A stretch of DNA of 9,684 bases, taken from the NCBI GenBank assembly GCA_903907885.1, contig CAIVPY010000283.1, positions 1 through 9,684 of the forward strand, in the 5' to 3' direction. Of the stretch, positions 1 through 5,871 are shown piece by piece. Position 1 is the stretch's first letter, and every line of letters starts with the position of its first letter. Both the position numbers and the translations under genes were made by a program. The stretch is from an uncultured Bacteroidota bacterium. GTDB taxonomy: Bacteria > Bacteroidota > Bacteroidia > UKL13-3. A model generated the notes under the pieces. That model made no database searches, had not been told where the DNA came from, and was given only the letters and a program-made list of their open reading frames with translations.

Positions 1-476
1 AGCTGGTAAGCCAATCCTTGCCCTATTAATGCAAAATTTGTATCGCCCTCTTGTAGTAATAATGCACCAGAAATAAGGTTGGTATCCAAATGCACAGCAT
101 TAAGGTACGTTTCATCAACCCCCTTAACAGTTGCCAAAACCTGCTTCCCATTATACCTAGCAAGTACATTTTCTTCAATCACATAATTAACATGAAGAAC
201 CCCTTCTATATTTTTTATTTGGGCAGTATGTATATTGGATGTAGGAAAACTCTTTCCCAATGTGGATGTAATTTGAATATCCGCATCAAACTGACTATAG
301 AGCGTTGAGAATAGGTTTTCAAAACCATTAAAAACAGACAAAACAATAATCAAAGCGGCTGCACCAACTACATAACCCAACAGGGATATTCCAGAAATGA
401 GTGTAATAATATTGAAAGAGCCTTCTCGCCTGCGCGAAAAAAAATAACGAAATGCTATTTTAATAGGAAGGTTCAT
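1..476 (-). CDS. LolC/LolE-like ABC transporter permease, N-terminal part (cut by window edge)
   Basis: Reading leftward from an ATG at 476, the frame stays open to the window edge, giving 158 residues of a longer protein. It begins MNLPIKIAFRYFFSRR, followed by a strong membrane segment at about residues 23-47 (ISGISLLGYVVGAAALIIVLS) and then a soluble region with a KGVD motif near 118-121. This is the pattern of the MacB/LolC/LolE permease family: a short cytoplasmic start, TM1, then a large periplasmic domain. LolC/E proteins work with the LolD ATPase to release lipoproteins from the inner membrane, but no LolD-like ATPase is visible here. The ATG lies three bases after the stop of the upstream methyltransferase, so the two are almost certainly cotranscribed. 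The C-terminal three membrane segments expected for the family lie outside the window, so assignment to lipoprotein release rather than another FtsX/MacB-type transporter is inference. Confidence 0.8.
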   Translation of the reverse strand, partial: MNLPIKIAFRYFFSRRREGSFNIITLISGISLLGYVVGAAALIIVLSVFNGFENLFSTLYSQFDADIQITSTLGKSFPTSNIHTAQIKNIEGVLHVNYVIEENVLARYNGKQVLATVKGVDETYLNAVHLDTNLISGALLLQEGDTNFALIGQGLAYQ

Positions 477-479
477 CAA

Positions 480-1283
480 TTATTTCCAAGCCTTCACAAT
501 CAGACCTGTCCCTGTGCTGTGTTTGGTGTATGTATCAAGCCAGTTTAATAAATAACTGAATGGGTAAGTAATTACATAATAAAATGGCAGAATAATGAAA
601 AAGGCTTTGCTTGTATTCAGCATTGTCATAGGGTATTTCATACTTAATTTCCATGCAATTTTGCCTAGTGCACCGTAGCTGTATAGAATTTCCATTTTAT
701 CAAAACCTGCTTGTCTAAGCTTTTCAGCCATTTCTTCTTTTGGATAGCCATCTCGAACATGCTCGCCAATAAAACTTTCGCCCGTTTCTTCATGCACATC
801 ACTTCCACCTTGGTCGCTTGGTGTTGATATCAAAAGCATAGCCCCAGGTTTCATCGCTTGATGGAAATTTTTAAACACTTGAACATCCTCTAAAATATGT
901 TCCATCACATCTACACACAAAACAAAATCGTATTTATTTACAGCAATAGACTTCGTTAAATCACCCAGAGCAAACTTTGCGTTTATTACATTGCATTTGG
1001 CAAAAAACTGGTTACAATCTGCTATTTGGTCATCCTTTACATCAATAGCATCAATAGAATAGTTTCTGTTTTTACTTGCCATATAAAAGCTGTATTGGCC
1101 AAAACCCGAACCTGCATCCAATATCATAGCTGCTGGTTTTTCTCTCATCCATGCCTTCATTTCACGGTGTACATGCCATGTGCGAAGCAGAAGCAAATCA
1201 AGCAGCTGGTAAAACAATTTGCGCATAGCTGTTGACGAATTGAAAACATTACCTAAGTCTTTTTTTATTGGGTCGTAATTCAT
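480..1283 (-). CDS. Class I SAM-dependent methyltransferase
   Basis: A 267-residue protein with a clear Rossmann-type methyltransferase core. Motif I is ILDAGSGFG at residues 54-62, an acidic strand end follows at about D81 (IDAIDV), and the post-motif reads YDFVLCVDVMEHI at 118-130, followed by a KPGAMLLISTPS strand at 145-156. These match the Methyltransf_11/ubiE-like group, whose members transfer methyl groups from S-adenosylmethionine to small molecules, lipids or other acceptors. The residues before the core include a basic and aromatic helix. The C-terminal part has a hydrophobic stretch (about 227-248) that could be one membrane segment or a membrane-associated helix, hinting at a lipid or envelope substrate. 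The real substrate cannot be told. It lies 40 bases after rbfA and 3 bases before the permease gene, so it is an operon member. The start is the first ATG of the frame. Confidence 0.85.
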   Translation of the reverse strand: MNYDPIKKDLGNVFNSSTAMRKLFYQLLDLLLLRTWHVHREMKAWMREKPAAMILDAGSGFGQYSFYMASKNRNYSIDAIDVKDDQIADCNQFFAKCNVINAKFALGDLTKSIAVNKYDFVLCVDVMEHILEDVQVFKNFHQAMKPGAMLLISTPSDQGGSDVHEETGESFIGEHVRDGYPKEEMAEKLRQAGFDKMEILYSYGALGKIAWKLSMKYPMTMLNTSKAFFIILPFYYVITYPFSYLLNWLDTYTKHSTGTGLIVKAWK

Positions 1284-1323
1284 AATTTAATCGATGTGAA
1301 TGTATGTTGTATAATGGTTTTGC

Positions 1324-1689
1324 TTAATTGTTTTTCTTTTTTTCGTCCTGCTCTTTCACTTGTTTCATTACCTCTTCCATGTGAAAAACATAATCAAGAC
1401 TGTCATCAAGCAAAAACTGAAGTTCGGGTACGATACGAGCTTGGTTTTTTATTTTAGTGGCTAACTCTTTTCTGATAAGTATAGATTGGGTTTTTATCAA
1501 ACTTAGCATTAGTTCTTTATTTTTTTCGGCCAAAAAACTTAAAAAAACCTTAGCGTAACCTACGTCGGGCGATACTTCAACACGGCTAATGGTGATGAAG
1601 GCATTATTAAAATCGCCTTTGTGTTTCAAAAACACATCGGATAGATATTGTTGAATGATGCCTGCAAATTTTTCTTGGCGAATACTCAT
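1324..1689 (-). CDS. rbfA: Ribosome-binding factor A
   Basis: A 121-residue cytoplasmic protein of normal RbfA length. It opens MSIRQEKFAGIIQQYLSDVF, which is the usual N-terminal helix. The family core follows: ITISRVEVSPDVGYAKVFLS at about 32-51, a helix with IRKELATKI at 72-80, and RIVPELQFLLDDSLDY at 85-100. The C-terminal tail is charged (EQDEKKKNN). RbfA is a KH-fold factor that binds the immature 30S subunit and helps 16S rRNA 5'-end maturation, and is needed for growth in the cold in well-studied bacteria. The frame is open upstream to an ATG at 1785, but that extension would overlap the VanZ gene by about 50 bases and adds 32 residues with no place in the family, so the ATG at 1689 is chosen. 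It sits 44 bases after the VanZ gene stop. Confidence 0.95.
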   Translation of the reverse strand: MSIRQEKFAGIIQQYLSDVFLKHKGDFNNAFITISRVEVSPDVGYAKVFLSFLAEKNKELMLSLIKTQSILIRKELATKIKNQARIVPELQFLLDDSLDYVFHMEEVMKQVKEQDEKKKNN

Positions 1690-1733
1690 AGCTGCAAATA
1701 TGCTTATTTTTTGGCAGAGTGTATAGCCAAAAA

Positions 1734-2120
1734 TCAAAGAGTTTTTCTGAATTTTATAAAAAAAGTGATTGAAGCGAGTATGCACCCTATTGTATTTGCT
1801 GCCATATCCATATAATCGTAGCTACGATTTATAAACACTGTAGCTTGCAAAATCTCAATGATTACGCCATACAAGACGCTGATTACAAAGGCAGGAACTA
1901 TTAATAGGGTTATTTGCTTGGTGTTAGAAATATTGTGCTTTCTGTCTTTAGCTATCAACCATGTTTGAACACCAAAAAGTGTAATGTGAGCCAACGAATC
2001 AGGTTGAATTATATCTGTAAAATGAATTTGTGGGATATAGCTTCCATTCATTCCGCAAACGGTTAGAATTAACAAAGCCCATAATAAACTGAAGGTGTAT
2101 GACTTAAAAAATATTTTCAT
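1734..2120 (-). CDS. VanZ-family small membrane protein
   Basis: A 128-residue protein with four likely membrane segments: about 7-24, 43-57, 70-90 and 106-122. The family signature is easy to see: D41-x3-H45-x3-F49 in the second segment, then YG-x3-E89-x2-Q92 ending the third, then R99, D102, D105, AN 108-109 and G112. VanZ itself gives low-level teicoplanin resistance in enterococci. Most family members in other bacteria, including short stand-alone ones like this, have no known role, and no resistance function should be inferred. It starts at an ATG 15 bases after the lipoprotein stop and ends 44 bases before rbfA, so it is a likely operon member. The conserved polar residues within membrane segments suggest an active or binding site in the bilayer. 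Confidence 0.85.
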   Translation of the reverse strand: MKIFFKSYTFSLLWALLILTVCGMNGSYIPQIHFTDIIQPDSLAHITLFGVQTWLIAKDRKHNISNTKQITLLIVPAFVISVLYGVIIEILQATVFINRSYDYMDMAANTIGCILASITFFIKFRKTL

Positions 2121-2135
2121 TTCAAATGATATTAA

Positions 2136-2762
2136 TTAACGCTCTGGAATATGGGTTAAGGAGTTTAATTTCCAATGGATTTCATTTATATATTCCTTAT
2201 TCCCACCCACAAAATGTTTCAATTGGAGTATGGTCTTACTCGAATCGCTAATAATTCTTGGCAATAAAAGATTATGCAGGTTCTGTTTATCTAAAGCCAT
2301 ACCATTAATTTCGTCATAAATAGTTGTTCCTGAATAGGGTGAGCCCACATGGTCAGATTCAGTATATAGCAATCTTACTCGTCCGGTACAATCTTTAAGC
2401 AAAAGTGAGCGAAGCATTACAAATTCATTAGAGATGTAATACACATCATAATCTTCCCATTTTCCAATGCTATCTACCACTATACTGTCTAAGCAAATTT
2501 GGGATACTAAAAGTGAATCATATTTCATTGAATAATCAAGTTCAGAATCAACTTGGCGAACACATTTTATGTAAGAATTTAGCAATTCTGAACTTGGCTT
2601 AAAATCACTCAACTTTGCATCAGAACCTTTTCCATTATTTACAGTAATAGTCCATAACGAATCTGAAACTTGAAAATTGCAAGGTCTTTGTTTGGTATTG
2701 TTTTGACATGATATAAAAGCCAAAAAGAATGTGCTCAAAAGAATGACTATATTTCTATTCAT
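2136..2762 (-). CDS. Hypothetical lipoprotein
   Basis: A 208-residue protein that I do not recognise. The N-terminus has a short basic start (MNRN), a hydrophobic core (IVILLSTFFLAFI) and a lipobox ending in SC, with Cys19 as the expected lipidation site, so it should be exported and anchored by signal peptidase II. The residues after the cysteine (QNNTKQ) are not rich in acidic residues, so the acidic surface-export signal known from some Bacteroidota lipoproteins is not evident and a periplasm-facing location is the better guess. The mature part is mixed alpha/beta in appearance, rich in serine, aspartate and tyrosine, with four further cysteines (28, 67, 90, 115) that could form disulfides. 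It is the first gene of the leftward operon and has a promoter-like TATATTTG just upstream. The start is the ATG giving a proper signal peptide. Confidence 0.8.
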   Translation of the reverse strand: MNRNIVILLSTFFLAFISCQNNTKQRPCNFQVSDSLWTITVNNGKGSDAKLSDFKPSSELLNSYIKCVRQVDSELDYSMKYDSLLVSQICLDSIVVDSIGKWEDYDVYYISNEFVMLRSLLLKDCTGRVRLLYTESDHVGSPYSGTTIYDEINGMALDKQNLHNLLLPRIISDSSKTILQLKHFVGGNKEYINEIHWKLNSLTHIPER

Positions 2763-2781
2763 AAATTGTAGTTTAATTAAG

Positions 2782-2789
2782 CAAATATA
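2782..2789 (-). promoter_or_regulatory. Candidate Bacteroidota -7 promoter box
   Basis: On the minus strand this reads TATATTTG, an exact match to the Bacteroidota -7 consensus TANNTTTG. It is 19 bases upstream of the lipoprotein ATG, giving a short leader. A matching TTTG-type -33 element at the usual spacing is not present, so the call rests on one box. It would drive the leftward operon. Confidence 0.4.
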
Positions 2790-2901
2790 TTAGTAGTTTT
2801 AGAATTGATTTGAAAATTCAAAAAAATGTGCTCTCAATAATTATAATGGTTTTTTAACAAAATCTCTTTTCTTCGCATATCAAAAACAAAGGTATAAGGC
2901 T

Positions 2902-4794
2902 ATGCACGAAGAGATATTAAACGAATACAGCAAATTTAAATCGCTCCATTATTTTTTGCGTCATACGGCAAGCGAAATAAATAAGCCATCGGATGTGTAT
3001 ATGATGGTGAAGAAGAAAGACCGATACGAGGAGATTACGTATAGCTCGGTGTTTGAACAGTTAAACGCCATCTCGGCACTACTTTATAGCAAAGGATTTA
3101 GAAGAGGCGATAAGGCCGCTTTGCTTATTGAAAACTGTCCTGAATATATTTGTTTTGATCAAGCACTTATGCAACTAGGTGTTGTAAATGTTTCGATTTA
3201 TCCAACCTTAGGCGAGCCCGATATTGAATATATTATTAACGATTCGGGAGCAAAGTGCATATTGGTGGGAACTCCTTTTTTACTCCGAAAAATAAATAAA
3301 ATAAAAGCCAATTGCCCAAATTTAGAATTGGTGATTGCTGCTTATGATGCCAAAACCAGTGACACTTATACGTATCATCACATGATTGATGATGGAAAAA
3401 AATTGTATGCTGAAAATAAAAATCTAATTGAAGCCGAATTGGAAAAAGTGGGTTATGATGATTTGGCTTGTTTGCTATACACATCAGGAACCACAGGCAA
3501 ACCAAAAGGTGTGATGCTATCGCATGGCAATTTCATGGCTAACTTAGTAATGGCAGTGAGTCTTTTACCCATTGTGAGCAAAGACTTTATTTTCCTTTCT
3601 TTTCTTCCGCTTTGCCATGTGTATGAACGAACATGTACATATTATTTAAGCACTTATGTTGGATTTAAAATAGCCTTTGCTCAAAGCTTAGAAGCACTTA
3701 CATCCAACATACAAGAAGTTAGACCTACAGCCATTTTAACTGTTCCTCGACTGCTCGAGAGAATTGAAGAAAGAGTGCGCAAAAGCATTACAGCCACTGG
3801 TGGCTATAAACTAAAAATATTCAATTGGGCATTTAAAGTGGGTGAACAAAGAAGAATAAGAAAAGAAAACGATAAACCCATTGGCGTTTGGTTAAAACTA
3901 CAATGTATGCTTGCCGAGAAATTGGTTTATACCCAAATTAAAGAAAGGCTTGGAGGCCGCATGACAGTGATGGTGAGTGGGGGTGGGGCTTTGCCACAAC
4001 ATGTAGGAGAGTTTTTTGCAAATCTTGACATATTGGTGATTGAAGGATATGGACTTACTGAAACCTCTCCTTTTTTAAGCTCAAATGAAGTGCACCGTCA
4101 GGTATGGGGAAGTGTGGGCAGAATTAGTAAAGGAAACATTGTAGCTATTCAAAATCCTGAAACAAAAGAAATTTATACCACCCAATCTTATTATGATTAC
4201 AAACCCGATTTCGAATCGCCCGAAGGTGAAATTTTGGTGAAGGGTTTAAATGTGTTTAAAGGCTACTGGAACTTGCCAGACGAAACCGCTTTAGCCTTTG
4301 ATGGGGATGGATGGTTTCATACAGGTGACGTAGGGAAATTTCATAAAGGCTATTTAAAGATAACTGATAGAATTAAGAATATTTTGGTTAACTCTTTCGG
4401 TAAAAACATTTATCCAACACCTATAGAAAACACCTATCTTAAATCAAATAAAATTGAGCAGATTTTTTTAATTGGCGACAATCAAGAATATGTTACAGCC
4501 ATTATTGTTCCATCGCGCGAGGAGTTGAAAGAAACCTTTAATGTGGACGATACTTATTTTTCGCACCCCGAAGAGTTTATTACAGAAGAACATGTGCACC
4601 AATGGATATCGGAAGACATGAATCACCTGGCCAATCAGCTAGGAAAGTTTGAAAGGGTAAAAGCTTTTATCGTTAAGCGTAGACCATTCACACTAGAAGC
4701 GGGAGAACTTACACCTACACAAAAAACCAAAAGACGTGTGATTGAACAGAAATATGCCGATGACATAAAAGCCATGTATCAAAATATTTCATAA
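2902..4794 (+). CDS. Long-chain acyl-CoA synthetase (AMP-forming, FadD/Faa type)
   Basis: A complete 630-residue adenylate-forming enzyme. It activates a fatty acid with ATP to an acyl-adenylate and then passes it to CoA, feeding lipid synthesis or beta-oxidation. It probably acts in the cytoplasm or at the inner membrane. The family motifs occur in order: the P-loop YTSGTTGKPKG at 193-203, FLPLCHVYERT at about 234-244, the adenine-binding YGLTETS at 383-389, TGDVG at 474-478, the hinge ITDRIKN at 487-493 with GKNIYP at 500-505, and a C-terminal LTPTQKTKRR whose Lys608 is the expected catalytic lysine. The length and the PLCHVYER motif fit the long-chain group, not acetyl-CoA synthetase. The acyl chain length cannot be read from the sequence. 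The start is the first ATG, preceded by AAGG-like purines. It is divergent from the left operon and ends 44 bases before a strong hairpin, so it is probably a single-gene unit. Confidence 0.93.
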   Translation: MHEEILNEYSKFKSLHYFLRHTASEINKPSDVYMMVKKKDRYEEITYSSVFEQLNAISALLYSKGFRRGDKAALLIENCPEYICFDQALMQLGVVNVSIYPTLGEPDIEYIINDSGAKCILVGTPFLLRKINKIKANCPNLELVIAAYDAKTSDTYTYHHMIDDGKKLYAENKNLIEAELEKVGYDDLACLLYTSGTTGKPKGVMLSHGNFMANLVMAVSLLPIVSKDFIFLSFLPLCHVYERTCTYYLSTYVGFKIAFAQSLEALTSNIQEVRPTAILTVPRLLERIEERVRKSITATGGYKLKIFNWAFKVGEQRRIRKENDKPIGVWLKLQCMLAEKLVYTQIKERLGGRMTVMVSGGGALPQHVGEFFANLDILVIEGYGLTETSPFLSSNEVHRQVWGSVGRISKGNIVAIQNPETKEIYTTQSYYDYKPDFESPEGEILVKGLNVFKGYWNLPDETALAFDGDGWFHTGDVGKFHKGYLKITDRIKNILVNSFGKNIYPTPIENTYLKSNKIEQIFLIGDNQEYVTAIIVPSREELKETFNVDDTYFSHPEEFITEEHVHQWISEDMNHLANQLGKFERVKAFIVKRRPFTLEAGELTPTQKTKRRVIEQKYADDIKAMYQNIS

Positions 4795-4838
4795 TCTTTT
4801 ATTTAGAACTTATTTATAAAGCTTTGTCTTGTAATTGT

Positions 4839-4872
4839 AAAACCAATAATTATCTGATAATTATTGGTTTTT
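4839..4872 (+). terminator. Rho-independent terminator after the acyl-CoA synthetase gene
   Basis: A perfect 15-bp inverted repeat (4839-4853 with 4857-4871) with a three-base loop CTG; the right arm ends in GGTTTT and runs into one more T. The stem is AT-rich with only two G-C pairs, but it is long and perfect. It lies 44 bases after the acyl-CoA synthetase stop and 89 bases before the next gene's ATG, separating the two transcription units. Confidence 0.75.
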
Positions 4873-4960
4873 GATCGTATAATATTTCGTATTATTGTTT
4901 ACGAATTGTTGTAATTCTCATGCTAATGGCGTAAGGAATATTCGTTATAATTTTATTGTT

Positions 4961-5827
4961 ATGGTTGGCAATAATTACCAACAAACACATAATTTAAAAC
5001 GTATTGTTTTGGATAAATTGAAACATAAAATCATTGACCATTTAAACAAGGTTGCATCTATTGATTTATCAATGTATGAGCCTGTTTTTTTTGAGCAAAC
5101 TATTTTAAAAAGATTAACCGAAACCAATTGTTCAGGTTATAGTGACTATTATGAATTATTACATAAAAACAAAATTGAATCCGACCTTTTTATCAAGTCA
5201 TTTCAAATAAACTATACCGAATTTTTCAGGAACGATTTTACTTTTTCAGTTTTAAATAAATTAATTATACCTGAAATAATTTCAAATTTCAATAAAAACA
5301 ATCATAATGAAATTAGGGTTTGGTGTGCGGCTTGTGCTGATGGACAAGAAGCGTATTCAATAGCCATGCTATTGGAAGAACACTTAAAAATCAAGCAATT
5401 TAACTATAGAATTTTTGCCACCGACCAATCTGATACCTATATAAACACAGCCCAAAAAGGAGCTTACCATACTTCGCAAATGGGCTGCTTATCGTTGAAT
5501 AGAATAAATAATTGGTTTGATAAAAAAGGCGAGTTTTATGTAGTAAAAAATGATTTGAAAAAGCACATTGAATTTTCTGTTTTCGATTTATTAAACAAAC
5601 AATTTAGCTGTCCTCCATCAAGTATTTTCGGGAATTTCGACTTTGTTTTTTGTGCTAATTTGCTTTACTACTATAAACCAGAATTTAGGCATTTAATTTT
5701 AAAAAAGACTTCAAATTCTATTATTAAAAAGGGCTATTTAATAACTAGCGAAACAGAGAGGGAAACATTGTTTGAGTTTAAGTTTAAAGAGGTATTTCCT
5801 CATTCGGCTATATTTCAAAAAAGGTAA
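4961..5827 (+). CDS. Divergent CheR-type protein-glutamate methyltransferase
   Basis: A 288-residue protein with CheR layout: an N-terminal helical part (about 15-80) and a SAM-binding domain. Visible landmarks are YTEFFRN at 85-91 (the family T-x-FFR element), VWCAACADGQEAYSIAM at 120-136 (motif I, usually a WxAGCxxGEEPYS pattern), ATDQSD at 153-158, FDLLN at 208-212 and FDFVFCANLLYYY at 226-238 (usually FDxIxCRNVLIYF). CheR enzymes transfer methyl groups from SAM to glutamates of chemoreceptors. Several normally conserved positions differ: the second motif-I glycine is Ala, EPYS is EAYS, and the CRN arginine is Ala232. Activity is therefore likely but not certain. No pentapeptide-binding or TPR extension is seen. 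A longer frame from a TTG at 4895 exists, but the ATG at 4961 gives the usual N-terminus. It precedes the hybrid kinase by 44 bases, suggesting the kinase or a partner as substrate. Confidence 0.85.
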   Translation: MVGNNYQQTHNLKRIVLDKLKHKIIDHLNKVASIDLSMYEPVFFEQTILKRLTETNCSGYSDYYELLHKNKIESDLFIKSFQINYTEFFRNDFTFSVLNKLIIPEIISNFNKNNHNEIRVWCAACADGQEAYSIAMLLEEHLKIKQFNYRIFATDQSDTYINTAQKGAYHTSQMGCLSLNRINNWFDKKGEFYVVKNDLKKHIEFSVFDLLNKQFSCPPSSIFGNFDFVFCANLLYYYKPEFRHLILKKTSNSIIKKGYLITSETERETLFEFKFKEVFPHSAIFQKR

Positions 5828-5871
5828 TACAAGGAAAATATTTGATCAATCATATTAAAAGAAATACAATT

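Noticed and set aside
90..308. Open frame on the plus strand at the left edge
   Set aside because: It is antisense to the LolC/E-like permease, which has convincing membrane and family features on the minus strand.
1695..1702. CATATTTG upstream of rbfA on the minus strand as a promoter box
   Set aside because: It has one mismatch to TANNTTTG, lies only five bases before the ATG and has no -33 partner; read-through from the operon is simpler.
1690..1785. Longer start for rbfA, from an ATG at 1785
   Set aside because: It adds 32 residues without family support and overlaps the VanZ gene by about 50 bases; the ATG at 1689 gives the standard RbfA N-terminus.
2842..2847. TATAAT on the plus strand upstream of the acyl-CoA synthetase gene
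   Set aside because: It has no -35 or TTTG partner at a suitable distance and occurs in an AT-rich tract, so it is not called as a promoter.
3236..3505. Open frame on the minus strand within the acyl-CoA synthetase gene
   Set aside because: It is antisense to conserved coding sequence including the P-loop and has a composition (many His, Phe, Cys) typical of a shadow frame.
4895..4960. TTG-initiated extension of the CheR-type gene
   Set aside because: The extra 22 residues lack family support, and an ATG at 4961 gives a normal length and N-terminus.
5842..5871. TTG-initiated extension of the hybrid kinase
   Set aside because: An ATG at 5872 leads directly into the basic start and TM1, as usual for this type of kinase.
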